Assembly: GCA_036381035.1 (NCBI GenBank)
Contig: DASVDQ010000009.1
Location: forward strand, 1-32,036
Direction of reading: 5' to 3'
Length of the DNA stretch: 32,036 nucleotides
Source of the DNA: Trueperaceae bacterium
Lineage (GTDB): Bacteria; Deinococcota; Deinococci; Deinococcales; Trueperaceae
Position 1 is the first letter of the stretch, and every line of letters starts with the position of its first letter. The translations under genes were made by a program, and so were the position numbers. This document shows, one piece after another, positions 1 through 7,871 of this stretch. The notes under the pieces were generated by a model that worked only from the letters and a program-made list of their open reading frames with translations, was not told where the DNA came from and did not search any database.

Positions 1-141
1 ACAAGGCCGGGCGGGTGCTGGCTGAGGTGATCATGCGCGGCGGGGCGCTGACGGTCGACGTGGAGACCACCGGCTACCCGGTGGGCCACGCGCACCATCG
101 GCTGCGCACGGTGCAGCTGGGTGACGAACACGCCGCGGTGG
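1..141. repeat. Terminal direct repeat (contig closure), left copy
   Basis: These 141 bases are identical to the last 141 bases of the window (31896-32036). The reading frame of the polymerase gene passes through both copies in the same phase, so the sequence closes as a circle of 31,895 bp. A 141-base overlap matches a common largest k-mer of short-read metagenome assemblers, so it is more likely an assembly overlap of a circular or circularly permuted molecule than a biological terminal repeat. Confidence 0.93.
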
Positions 142-1757
142 TGCTCGACGCCACCGATCCCGAGCAGGCCGAGGTGGCCCGGGTGGCGCTGGCGGCCGCG
201 CCCCGGCTGCACGCGCACAGCGCCACCGCCGACCTGGTGCCGCTGGCGGCCGCCGGGCTGGTCGATGTGGACGCCTGGGAGCGGATGCACGACACCGTGC
301 TGCCGGCCAAGCTGGCCGACCCGGCGAGCACCGGCAGCGATCCGGGGTTGAAGCAACTGGCCGCGTCCGTGCTCGGCGACCAGGCGGTGACGCCGGCGGC
401 CGACGCCGCTCGTGCGGCGCTGTTCAAGGCCGGGCGGTGGTTGACCGACACCGAGGCGACCACGCCGCCCGAGCGCAGCGGCTGGGCGCAGGTGGACCCG
501 GTGTGCACCACGATGGTGCGCTACGCGGCCGCCGACGTGCTCGACACCGCGGCGCTGGCCGCCCGGCTGCCCCGCCCGCCCGCGGTGGTGCTTGAGCGCG
601 AGCGGGCGGTGCAGCGCATCACCGCCCGGGTGACGCACCGCGGGCTGCGCATCGATGGCGAGCAGGTGGCCGCGCTGATCGCCGAGCACACCGCCGCCCG
701 CGAGGCGGCCGCCGCTCGGGTGCGCGCGTTCGGCATCGACAACCCGGCCAGCGACCGGCAGGTGGCCGCCGCGCTGATCGCGCTCGGTGCCGAGCTGCCG
801 CGCACGAGGCCGAGCCAGAAACACCCCGACGGGCAGCCCAGCGTGGCCGCTGCGGCCCTGGAACGGCTGAGGGGCACCCCGGGCAAGGGTGGCGAGCTTT
901 CGGCCGCCGTGCTCGACTACAGGCGGCACGAAACGGTGCTCTCGGTGTTCCTGGAGCCTTACCGCCAGCTCGTGCGCTCCGGCGACGGGCGCGCCCGCCC
1001 GACCGTCTACACGCTGGGCACCGATACCGGGCGCATGTCCTGCGTGCGGCCCAACCTGCAGCAGCTGCCCCGCGAGGGCGGCGTGCGTGCGTGCATCGCC
1101 GCCGATCCGGGATACGTGCTGATCTCGGCCGACTTCTCCGGTGTGGAGCTGCGCGTGGCCGCGGCGCTGTCCGGTGACCCCAACCTTCGCCGGATGATCG
1201 TGGAGGGTGTGGACCTGCACTGGGAGATCGCCCGCCAGGTCTGGGGACCCGAGGCGACCAAGGCCGACCGCTACGCGGCCAAGCGGATCGTGTTCGGCCG
1301 CCTGTACGGCGGCGGGGTGCCCACTTTGGCCGCGCAGGCCGGTGTCAGTGAGTCGGTGGCCGCCAGCGCTGTCGACGTGCTCGACGCGATGACGCCCGGT
1401 CTGGCCGCCTGGTCACGGATGATCCGCGAGTCAATCAAGCATGGGCGCACGCAGTTTCCGAGCTACGCCGGGCGCGTCATCCACTTCCCGCCCGACTACC
1501 CCCACAAGGGACCGAACTACGCGATCCAGGGGACCGCGCGCGAACTCCTGGTGGACGCGCTGCTGCGCTGGGACGCGACGCGCTGGGGTGGCGGCGTGGT
1601 GCTGCCGGTGCATGACGAGATCGTGGCGATGGTGCCCGAGGCCGACGCCGAGCAGGCGACAGCCGCGCTCGTGCAGTGCATGACCACCGAGCTGTTTGGG
1701 GTGCCTATCGTGGCCGAGGCCAGTGCGCCCGCGCGCGCCTGGCAGGACTCTGTGTGA
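1..1757 (+). CDS. Family A DNA polymerase with 3'-5' exonuclease: C-terminal part of the junction-spanning PrimPol-helicase-polymerase gene
   Basis: This is the replicative polymerase part of a gene that starts at 29117 and crosses the contig junction; the first complete codon here is at 3. Exonuclease motif I (DVETTG, metal-binding D and E) is encoded at 57-74. The polymerase palm follows: the GRMSCVRPNLQQLP stretch, motif A (ADFSGVELR, Asp at 1131), motif B (KRIVFGRLYGG, near 1280) and motif C (HDE at 1611-1619). Both exonuclease and polymerase catalytic residues are present, so an active proofreading enzyme is expected. There is no 5'-nuclease domain, as usual for phage PolA. In the fused numbering motif A Asp is about residue 1304 and HDE about 1464-1466. 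No ATG/GTG with a good ribosome-binding site precedes the exonuclease domain, which favours translation as part of the fusion. It ends 4 bp before the stop of a convergent gene. Confidence 0.93.
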   Translation, partial: KAGRVLAEVIMRGGALTVDVETTGYPVGHAHHRLRTVQLGDEHAAVVLDATDPEQAEVARVALAAAPRLHAHSATADLVPLAAAGLVDVDAWERMHDTVLPAKLADPASTGSDPGLKQLAASVLGDQAVTPAADAARAALFKAGRWLTDTEATTPPERSGWAQVDPVCTTMVRYAAADVLDTAALAARLPRPPAVVLERERAVQRITARVTHRGLRIDGEQVAALIAEHTAAREAAAARVRAFGIDNPASDRQVAAALIALGAELPRTRPSQKHPDGQPSVAAAALERLRGTPGKGGELSAAVLDYRRHETVLSVFLEPYRQLVRSGDGRARPTVYTLGTDTGRMSCVRPNLQQLPREGGVRACIAADPGYVLISADFSGVELRVAAALSGDPNLRRMIVEGVDLHWEIARQVWGPEATKADRYAAKRIVFGRLYGGGVPTLAAQAGVSESVAASAVDVLDAMTPGLAAWSRMIRESIKHGRTQFPSYAGRVIHFPPDYPHKGPNYAIQGTARELLVDALLRWDATRWGGGVVLPVHDEIVAMVPEADAEQATAALVQCMTTELFGVPIVAEASAPARAWQDSV

Positions 1758-1761
1758 TCCG

Positions 1762-2253
1762 CTAGCCGCGCTGCCCGTTCAGCTTCTTCGCCGCCGCGGC
1801 CGCGCCGTCCGGGCTCTCGGCCCACACCGCCCAGCCGTTGCCCACCGCGATGTTGCCGCCGAACTGCCGGGCCGCATCAGTCCACTGGTCACGCAGCTGG
1901 TCGGACTCGAACACGGCCACGGTCAGCTCGTGCTTGCCGAGCATGCACCGGCCGGTCTCCCGTGAGTACAGCTGCGTTCCGATCACCTCACCGTCACAAC
2001 CCAACTGCTGCATCAGGTCTGCCACCCGCAGCTCGGCCGGCTTGGCCGCCTCGGGTGTCGGGGACTGCGCCGGTGCGGTCGAGGTGGTCTGCCCGGCCGA
2101 TGTGTTCCGGGCCGGCTCATCGCCGCCCGAGGCCAGGGCCAGCACGACCACGGCGGCCGAGGCTGCGGCGAGCACGCCCGCGGCGACCAGCAGCAGGTTC
2201 CGGCGACGGCGCCGCCGACGTGCTGATATTGATGTTGATGTAACAAAACCCAT
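1762..2253 (-). CDS. Membrane-anchored protein with exported C-terminal domain, unknown function
   Basis: About 163 residues. A short N-terminus carries a run of seven arginines, followed by one hydrophobic segment (about residues 18-40, NLLLVAAGVLAAASAAVVVL). A Thr/Pro/Ala-rich spacer leads to a compact domain of about 85 residues with two cysteines that could form a disulfide. The Arg-rich start predicts N-in, C-out topology; there is no lipobox. I start at the ATG at 2253 rather than further upstream because the upstream translation is Arg/Pro/Ala-rich shadow sequence and runs into the HNH gene on the other strand. Only 18 bp separate it from the divergent HNH start. It lies apart from both the lysis and replication blocks, so a cell-surface role such as superinfection exclusion or lysogenic conversion is possible, but this is inference; no family was recognised. 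Confidence 0.75.
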   Translation of the reverse strand: MGFVTSTSISARRRRRRRNLLLVAAGVLAAASAAVVVLALASGGDEPARNTSAGQTTSTAPAQSPTPEAAKPAELRVADLMQQLGCDGEVIGTQLYSRETGRCMLGKHELTVAVFESDQLRDQWTDAARQFGGNIAVGNGWAVWAESPDGAAAAAKKLNGQRG

Positions 2254-2271
2254 GCCCCGCAGACTAGACCC

Positions 2272-2553
2272 ATGCCCGACCACCGGATGCCCGGCGACAC
2301 GACACGCAAGGGCTACGGCGCCGAGCACCAGGCGCTGCGCCGCCGCTGGCGGCCGCTGGTCGATGCCGGGGCGGTGGTCTGTCCACGCTGCCACCAGCCG
2401 ATCCGGCCCGGGCAACCGTGGGACCTGGGCCACGTCGACGGTTCCGGGCGGCGCCTGTACTCCGGCCCTGAGCACCGCCGGTGCAACCGCTCGGCAGGTG
2501 CCCAGGCACGGGCCGCGCGCGATCCGGCGCCCCGGCCGCGCACGAGATGGTGA
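2272..2553 (+). CDS. HNH endonuclease
   Basis: 93 residues, with CPRCHQP (first zinc-binding CxxC), then the HNH core WDLGHVDGSGRRLYSGPEHRRCNRS: His-Val-Asp, a short loop and the HRRCNRS helix with Asn and His. The GYGAEHQALRRRW segment before it is typical of the small free-standing HNH proteins found beside phage terminases. In cos-type phages such proteins are needed for DNA packaging and cos cleavage together with TerL. Here it sits next to the terminase module but on the opposite strand, 109 bp beyond the TerL stop. The start ATG at 2272 is the first in frame and has no good Shine-Dalgarno, so translation may be weak or leaderless. Confidence 0.88.
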   Translation: MPDHRMPGDTTRKGYGAEHQALRRRWRPLVDAGAVVCPRCHQPIRPGQPWDLGHVDGSGRRLYSGPEHRRCNRSAGAQARAARDPAPRPRTRW

Positions 2554-2563
2554 ACGCGCCGCG

Positions 2564-2593
2564 TTGACTCTTAAGAGTCAAGATAGGTAGGTA
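2564..2593 (+). promoter_or_regulatory. Palindromic operator overlapping a -35-like TTGACT
   Basis: TTGACTCTTAAGAGTCAA at 2564-2581 is a perfect 18-bp palindrome, followed by GATAGGTAGGTAC. The TTGACT could be a -35 element with TAGGTA at 2588-2593 as a weak -10 (18-bp spacing), pointing rightward into the 3' end of the minus-strand terminase gene. The same palindrome with a nearly identical flank (G[AG]TAGGT) recurs in inverted orientation at 18843-18867 upstream of the sprT-like gene. The whole 2554-2662 gap between HNH and TerL otherwise holds nothing recognised. Confidence 0.6.
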
Positions 2594-2662
2594 CATCGAT
2601 TTCTTCCCGCCAGCGCCGGCCCCGCTGATCCACGCACCTCCCTTTTTCCCTCCCCGGGGCGG

Positions 2663-4282
2663 TCAGGCGGTACGGGCGATCAGCACGCGGGGGCGCAGCC
2701 TCGGGCGGACCGGCTGGGTCTGGGCGAGGTAGACGGCGCCGGCCGCGGCGTACGCCGCGTTGACGTGCCCGAGCCCGCGGCGCGCGAACCGCCAGCCGTC
2801 GCCGGAGTGCAGGCGCTGGGCGCCGGCCACGTGGGCGTCGAGCAGCGGATCGGCGGGGTGCAGGATGCGCCGGGCCGCCACGAGGTCGGCCAGCCCCATG
2901 CACGCCTCGGCCACCGTGGCGCCCTTCAACTCGACGTACTCGCGGCGCGGCCGGCGGCGTTTGGCACCGTCGGGCTCGGCGGGGCGCAGTATGGGCGCGA
3001 GGGCTGCAGCTGGGCCGGACGGGAACCAACCGACCGCCCTGGGGTCGATCCGGTCGAGCAGGTCGCCCAGCTCGGCGCGCGCGGTGTCGGTGGAGTCCCA
3101 TGCGGCGACCGGCTCGACGCGCACGCGCCCGTCATCGAGCTGGGCCGCGGCGAGCAGCGCCACGTGCGCGCCGTCGGGCGCCACGTCCACGCACACCATC
3201 ACCCGGTCGCGTAGGCCGTCCATCGTGCCGGCTGGGTCGGCGCAGTCACGCCACGCGGGCAGATCGATGGCGCCATCGAGCACGTCGACGCGCTGGCACA
3301 GCACCTCGGTACGAAAGACCGCGGGTGGGTCGGTACCGAGCGCCGAGCGGATCGCCGCCTCGGACACGGTGTACCCGAGCCCGGGATTCGCCTGGGCCCA
3401 CGCCTCGGTGTCGTCCAGCTCGCACCCGTCGGGCCCGGACCACTCCAGCAGGCAGATGGACGGGTCCCGGCCGGACAGCGCGGCGTCACGCAGGTGATTG
3501 AGCACGATGGACTGTTCATCACCCGCGTTCGAGATGGCCCAGATCTGTCCGTTCGCCCGCGCCAGGGTGGTCTTGGACAGCGCCGACCAGGCGTCCCACG
3601 ACCGGTGCTCGCGGATCTCGTCCATGTTCAGGTGGTCGACGGACAGTCCACGCCCGGCGCTGCGGTTCGCCGCCGCGATCTTGTATCGGGCGCCGCTGGC
3701 GAGGCGGAACCATTCGTCCCCGTTGACGTGGCGCACGGTGTCCAGCTCGGCCGCCAGCTCGGGCACGCTGCGGATGGTGTCCAGGCACGCCGACCAGACC
3801 TCGCGCGCGAGGCTTACATCCTGGCCGACACCGAGCACCATGCGGGCGCCGTCGACGTACAGCCGCCAGAGCGCCACCGTGCGGCTCAAGTGCGTCTTGC
3901 CATTCTGCCTGGCGACCAAGATGACGATGACCCTGAACCGGTAACTGCCATCGGGCAGGAGTTCCAGGGCGCGGATGACCGCCTCTTCCTGCCACGGCAA
4001 CAGCGGCTCGCCGAGCACGTCGCGGGCGAAGTCGATGACCTCGAATCCGCGGCTGGTACGGCGAGTCAGCCGGCGTAGCGGCTCGGTGGCAAGCCGGGGT
4101 TCACGCCGGCCGACGATGCGGCGACGTTTCGCCCACTCCGCAGGGTGGCGTTCGCGCAGGTGGTCGTCACAGAGCCCGAGCGCGAGCGGGGCGAGCTGGC
4201 AGCCGCGGACCGTGCAGCGCTCAGGCCGGTCGGCGCGCCGCGCGGATGGCGGCGAGCTTGCCTTGGCCCTGGCCTTGGCCAC
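2663..4282 (-). CDS. terL: Terminase large subunit (TerL)
   Basis: Packaging motor ATPase and nuclease, about 539 residues. An N-terminal zinc-finger-like block (CTVRGC...CDDH) is common in actinophage TerL. The ATPase domain follows, with Walker A VARQNGKT (about residues 123-130) and Walker B ending NMDE (about 219-222), then the C-terminal RNase H-like nuclease starting at VMVCVDVAPDGAH. I choose the GTG at 4282, which has an AAGGGGGG Shine-Dalgarno a few bases upstream; an in-frame ATG at 4309 lacks one. The gene overlaps terS by about 60 bp and is read in the opposite direction to the portal and capsid genes, which is unusual since terminase normally leads the late operon. Homology to the HK97-like actinophage TerL family is clear by motif. 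Confidence 0.93.
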   Translation of the reverse strand: MAKARAKASSPPSARRADRPERCTVRGCQLAPLALGLCDDHLRERHPAEWAKRRRIVGRREPRLATEPLRRLTRRTSRGFEVIDFARDVLGEPLLPWQEEAVIRALELLPDGSYRFRVIVILVARQNGKTHLSRTVALWRLYVDGARMVLGVGQDVSLAREVWSACLDTIRSVPELAAELDTVRHVNGDEWFRLASGARYKIAAANRSAGRGLSVDHLNMDEIREHRSWDAWSALSKTTLARANGQIWAISNAGDEQSIVLNHLRDAALSGRDPSICLLEWSGPDGCELDDTEAWAQANPGLGYTVSEAAIRSALGTDPPAVFRTEVLCQRVDVLDGAIDLPAWRDCADPAGTMDGLRDRVMVCVDVAPDGAHVALLAAAQLDDGRVRVEPVAAWDSTDTARAELGDLLDRIDPRAVGWFPSGPAAALAPILRPAEPDGAKRRRPRREYVELKGATVAEACMGLADLVAARRILHPADPLLDAHVAGAQRLHSGDGWRFARRGLGHVNAAYAAAGAVYLAQTQPVRPRLRPRVLIARTA

Positions 4283-4523
4283 CGGCGCCCCCCTTCTGCA
4301 GTGCGGCACGTGCCCGCGGCGTGGCGCCCAGCGATTCGAGGACCGCGAGCAGCTTGGGCCCGAGATCGTTCAGCGTTTCGTCGGTTCCGGCGTCGATCGC
4401 GGCCGCGTACTTGCGCGCCAGCACCACCGCGGCGTCGTCGGCGGCGGCGAGGTCGAGGTGCTTCAGCGTGGCGTTCACGGCCGGCGTAAGCAGCCGGTCA
4501 GCGGGCTGCAGGTGACGCGCCAT
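4221..4523 (-). CDS. terS: Probable terminase small subunit (TerS)
   Basis: 100 residues, mostly helical, immediately upstream of and overlapping terL. The core (DDAAVVLARKYAAAID, then LGPKLLAVLESLGATPRARAAL) matches the pattern of small actinophage proteins usually called TerS, which bind DNA and load TerL at the packaging site. The C-terminus is Gly/Gln/Lys-rich and basic. The ATG at 4523 has a strong GGAGGT three bases upstream. It is the first gene of the minus-strand packaging operon and is divergent from the portal gene, with 70 bp between them. The call rests on position and size more than on a diagnostic motif. Confidence 0.72.
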   Translation of the reverse strand: MARHLQPADRLLTPAVNATLKHLDLAAADDAAVVLARKYAAAIDAGTDETLNDLGPKLLAVLESLGATPRARAALQKGGAGGQGQGQGKLAAIRAARRPA

Positions 4524-4561
4524 GACACCTCCAACCGAAAATCTTCCTTCGATCGTACGGA

Positions 4562-4596
4562 TCGACCGTAAATCCTCCTGCTAACCTGGGCTCGTG
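4562..4596 (+). promoter_or_regulatory. Candidate late promoter giving a leaderless portal mRNA
   Basis: TAACCT at 4582-4587 is a good actinobacterial -10 element, and the portal GTG begins 7 bases after it, where transcription should start. No Shine-Dalgarno precedes this GTG. Together these suggest a leaderless transcript. No convincing -35 is seen (TCGACC at 4562-4567 is too close), so an activator or phage factor may be needed. The minus-strand terS start lies 70 bp away. Confidence 0.45.
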
Positions 4597-7500
4597 CCCC
4601 CCGTTTGGCGCAAGATCTTTCGCCGTACGCCGCGGCCGAGCACGACAGGCCGCCGGCCGGTCACGTTCGCGTTGGAGGCGCCGCCGGAGATCACCGGGCT
4701 GCCGGAGCTGACGGGGATCGCGCCGCGGATCTCCCGCCGGGAAGCTCTGCAGGTGCCGGCGGTGATGCGCGCCCGCAACCTGATCTGCGGCTCGCTGGCG
4801 ACCCTGCCGATCCGGGTGCACGGTCCCGACCGGCGCGTGGTCGATAACGTCACGTACCTGGTGCCGCAGCCCGACCCGGACATCCCGGCGTCGGTGATGA
4901 TCGCGCAGACCGTCGAGGATCTGCTGTTCGAGAGCGTGGCGTGGTGGAGGGTCACGCAGTTCGGCTGGCACGGCTACCCGGTAGCGGCCCGGCACGTGCC
5001 GGTCACGTCGGTGTACATCGCCGGTAGCCCGGCGCTGCCGTCCGACAAGCTGATCAGCGCCGATCAGCCGTTCCCCGTCGACGGGCAGGTGTTCATCGAC
5101 GGTGTGCCGGTTGACGACAGGGAGATCATCCGGTTCGACTCCCCCAACCCGCCGCTGCTCGTGCACGCCGCCCGGGCCATCCGTACCTGTCTGCTGCTCG
5201 ACCGCGCCGCCGCGCTGTACGCCAAAGACCCGCTGCCGTTGGCGTATTTCGAGCCAAGGGAGGGCGCCGATCCCGCGACCGATGAGGAGATTCAGCAGGT
5301 CCTGGACGACTGGGAGAAGGCACGCCAGCAGCGCGCCACCGGTTTCGTCAACGCCGCCCTGCGGCTCAACACGGTCGGGTGGACGCCCGAGCAGCTTCAG
5401 CTGGCCGACGCCCGCCAGCACGCCGTGCTGGAGATCGCCCGGGCCGCCGGCGTCGACCCCGAAGACCTGGGCGTGAGCACCACGTCCCGCACGTACCAGA
5501 ACAGCGAGCAGCGCCGCCAAGACCTCATTGACTTCACCCTCGGCCCGTACGTGTCCGCGATTCAGGACCGACTGTCCATGCGCGACGTGCTCCCGCGTAA
5601 CTACGTGGCCCGCATCGACTTCGGCGGGTTCCTGCGCGGCGACACGAAGACCCGCATGGAGACCTACAAGATCGGCAAGGAGGTCGGCGCGTACACCGAG
5701 GACGAGATCCGCGAGCTGGAGAACCGGCCATCACTGACGCCGGCGCAGCGCCGCGCCATCGAACCCGCCACCGCCCCTGCGCAGCCGCCGCGGCCGCCGC
5801 AGCCGTCGGCACGCGACACCACCGAGGAGCCCGTCATGAGCCGCGGCATCATGTACCAGTTCAGCGAAGACAACGCCCCGATCCGGCTGTCGTTCGCTGA
5901 CGCACAGACTGTCAACTTCCGCGTGGACCCGGAGAAGCGCACCGTCAGCGGGTTGGCGGTGCCGTGGCGAAAGGTCGCCCGTAACGGGTTCGCCAAGTGG
6001 AAGTTTGATGAGGGTTCCCTGCGCTGGTCCGATCCGGCGCGGGTGAAATTGAATCTCGATCACGACCGGTCCCAGACGCTCGGACGTGCAGTCCGTCTCC
6101 AGGAGACCTCGGCAGGTCTGGACGTTACGTTCAAGATCGCCCGAGGAGCCGAGGGCGACCGAGCCCTTGCCCTTGCCGAGGATGGCGTCTACGACGGGTT
6201 CTCCATCGAGATCGATTTCGAGTCCGAGGGCGACGACTGGCAGCCCGACCCGTCTGACGAGTCGGTGCGGCTGGTGCGCCGGGCCACGCTGCGGGCTGTC
6301 GCCTTGACGCCCATGCCCGCATTCGATGACGCGCGAGTCACGCGCGTCGCTGCATCCAGGACAGGAGAAACGACAGTGCCCCAGACGACCGCCGCGTCGG
6401 CCGCCCCGGCGGCCGGAGACGGCACCACCCAGACCCAGACCCAGACCCAGACGCCCGCGGCGGTGGCGCTCAGCGCCGAGCAGCTGGAGACCCTCGCCAC
6501 CCGGCAGGGCGAGGCATTCGAGCGCGCGGTGACGCAGATCTTCGAGCGGATGGCGACGCCGCAGGCCGGCTCGTCCCCGGTTCCGGCGGCCCGGGCGTAC
6601 ATCACCCGCGAGGAGCCCGTCTACACCTTCTCGGGCGGTGGCGGCCCCTCGCTCGTGCGCGACGCCTGGCACGCCCGCATCGAGGGCAACCAGGAGGCGC
6701 GCGAGCGGCTGGCGAAGTTCGGCCGCCAGCAGGAGGAGATGGTGCAGCTGGCCCGGCGGCACCCGGAGATCGCCCAGCAGTTCGCCACCGTCTCCACCTC
6801 GACCGCCTCGGCGGTCATCCCGCCCGGCTACCGGCCCGACCTGTACGTCACCCAGCTGCTGCAGGGCCGCCCGCTGGTCGACGCCGTGTCGCGGGGCACG
6901 CTCACCGACGCGACCCCGTTCGTCATCCCGAAGTTCGTTTCGGCGACGGGTGCGGCCGGCGACCACACCGAGGGCACCAACCCGTCCGACGGCACGTTGG
7001 ACCTCAACACGGTGACGGTCACCCCGGGCGGTGTGAGCGGGAAGTTCATCCTGACCCGGGAGATCATCGACAGCTCGAACCCGGCCATCGACCAGATCGC
7101 GTTCACCGCGATGCGTGAGGCGTACGCCCAGAACACCGAAGCCAAGCTCTACGCCGAGCTGAACGGCGCCAATGGGCAGGGCGGCACCATCACGGGCGGG
7201 TTCGTGCCGTCGGGTGCGCAGGCGTACGCCGTCACGGCCACCGACGGCGCCGCCCTGGTCGCCGCCGCGCGAGAGGCCCTTGCGGCGTACCCGTTCCGCC
7301 GGTTCGGCGCCCCCAACCGGATGCACCTGTCCGCGTCGGCCACTTCGCTGTTCGCCAGCGCCGTCGGCTCCGACGGCCGCCCGCTGCTGCCGTCCATCGG
7401 GGCGACCAACACGGCCGGCGTCGGCAACGCCGTCCAGCAGGGCTGGTTCGTGGACGGGCTCGCCGCGGTGCCCACCTGGTCGATGACCGGCAACGCCGCC

Positions 7501-7683
7501 GGCGACGCGGACATCTTCATCTACAACAGCCTGGATGTGTGGGCGTGGGAAAGCCCGCTCCTCACGTTCAGGTTCGAGGAGAAGAGCGGCCCGGCGAACA
7601 TCGAGCTGGCGCTGTTCGGCTACTTCGCGTGCCGGCTCCTGCGCCCGGTCGGGCTCGTGGGTATCCGGCACAACACCGCGTGA
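4594..7683 (+). CDS. Portal - HK97-type prohead protease - major capsid protein in one open reading frame
   Basis: 1,029 residues without a stop, containing three proteins normally encoded separately. Residues 1 to about 414 are a portal (RREALQVPAVMRARNLICGSLATLP near the N-terminus, TSRTYQNSEQRRQDL near 285). Residues 415 to about 594 are an S78 prohead protease, with candidate catalytic His490 in LNLDHD and Ser537 in YDGFSIEI. Residues from about 595 are an HK97-fold capsid protein: a Gln-Thr repeat and helical delta-like scaffold segment, then the capsid core. Each part has the usual length for its family. The Met at 415 (ATG 5836) and Val at 595 (GTG 6376) fall exactly at the boundaries, and each has a Shine-Dalgarno, so the capsid and protease are probably also made from internal starts. 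This would allow far more capsid than portal copies. Fusion with later self-cleavage by the protease is the alternative. Confidence 0.92.
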   Translation: MPPVWRKIFRRTPRPSTTGRRPVTFALEAPPEITGLPELTGIAPRISRREALQVPAVMRARNLICGSLATLPIRVHGPDRRVVDNVTYLVPQPDPDIPASVMIAQTVEDLLFESVAWWRVTQFGWHGYPVAARHVPVTSVYIAGSPALPSDKLISADQPFPVDGQVFIDGVPVDDREIIRFDSPNPPLLVHAARAIRTCLLLDRAAALYAKDPLPLAYFEPREGADPATDEEIQQVLDDWEKARQQRATGFVNAALRLNTVGWTPEQLQLADARQHAVLEIARAAGVDPEDLGVSTTSRTYQNSEQRRQDLIDFTLGPYVSAIQDRLSMRDVLPRNYVARIDFGGFLRGDTKTRMETYKIGKEVGAYTEDEIRELENRPSLTPAQRRAIEPATAPAQPPRPPQPSARDTTEEPVMSRGIMYQFSEDNAPIRLSFADAQTVNFRVDPEKRTVSGLAVPWRKVARNGFAKWKFDEGSLRWSDPARVKLNLDHDRSQTLGRAVRLQETSAGLDVTFKIARGAEGDRALALAEDGVYDGFSIEIDFESEGDDWQPDPSDESVRLVRRATLRAVALTPMPAFDDARVTRVAASRTGETTVPQTTAASAAPAAGDGTTQTQTQTQTPAAVALSAEQLETLATRQGEAFERAVTQIFERMATPQAGSSPVPAARAYITREEPVYTFSGGGGPSLVRDAWHARIEGNQEARERLAKFGRQQEEMVQLARRHPEIAQQFATVSTSTASAVIPPGYRPDLYVTQLLQGRPLVDAVSRGTLTDATPFVIPKFVSATGAAGDHTEGTNPSDGTLDLNTVTVTPGGVSGKFILTREIIDSSNPAIDQIAFTAMREAYAQNTEAKLYAELNGANGQGGTITGGFVPSGAQAYAVTATDGAALVAAAREALAAYPFRRFGAPNRMHLSASATSLFASAVGSDGRPLLPSIGATNTAGVGNAVQQGWFVDGLAAVPTWSMTGNAAGDADIFIYNSLDVWAWESPLLTFRFEEKSGPANIELALFGYFACRLLRPVGLVGIRHNTA
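5824..5838 (+). promoter_or_regulatory. Internal ribosome-binding site and ATG for the protease
   Basis: GAGGAG at 5824-5829 sits six bases before ATG 5836, in frame with the portal-protease-capsid reading frame. Starting here gives a protease that begins MSRGIMYQFS, directly after the Pro/Gln-rich tail of the portal. Position, spacing and protein boundary all agree, so internal initiation is likely, though the portal reading frame has no stop before it. Confidence 0.6.
6363..6378 (+). promoter_or_regulatory. Internal ribosome-binding site and GTG for the major capsid protein
   Basis: AGGAG at 6363-6367 sits eight bases before GTG 6376, in frame. Starting here gives a 435-residue capsid protein beginning MPQTTAASAA. 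The boundary lies just after the protease domain ends (PAFDDARVTRVAASR), as expected for a separate capsid gene whose upstream stop codon is absent. Confidence 0.6.
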
Positions 7684-7691
7684 GGCTAGCG

Positions 7692-7868
7692 GTGGCTACG
7701 AAGAAGCGCACAACCAGGCGGCCGGCGTCCACACAGGACGCCGGCCAGCCGGCCGCCGTGCAGGAGCCGCCGGCCGTCGAGACCGTCGAGCAGGAGCAGA
7801 CCACCGACTACACGCGGTGCGGCGGTCACATCCTGACCGAGTACGGCTGGGTGCCGGAGAGGCGGTGA
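7692..7868 (+). CDS. Small conserved-type head protein, unknown function
   Basis: 58 residues starting at GTG 7692, eight bases after the capsid stop, with TGAGG upstream. The N-terminus is basic and Thr/Pro/Gln-rich (ATKKRTTRRPASTQ) and disordered-looking. The C-terminus is a short ordered motif (TRCGGHILTEYGWVPE). Small proteins of this shape often lie between capsid and head-tail connector genes in actinophages; some may be decoration or connector-assembly factors. I do not recognise a specific function. Confidence 0.65.
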   Translation: MATKKRTTRRPASTQDAGQPAAVQEPPAVETVEQEQTTDYTRCGGHILTEYGWVPERR

Positions 7869-7871
7869 ACG

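Noticed and set aside
1838-2590. Plus-strand open frame of 250 codons over the membrane protein and HNH genes
   Set aside because: Its product is Arg/Ala/Pro-rich shadow; the minus-strand membrane protein and the HNH frame show real protein features and better codon bias.
5731-7671. Minus-strand open frame of 646 codons opposite the protease and capsid
   Set aside because: Arg/Gly/Asp-rich with no domain; the plus strand carries clear protease and capsid motifs.
4594-7683. Stop-codon reassignment to explain missing stops between fused genes
   Set aside because: All three stop codons are used normally as terminators in neighbouring genes, and the fused genes contain no in-frame TAG, TGA or TAA; ordinary in-frame fusion or internal initiation explains them.
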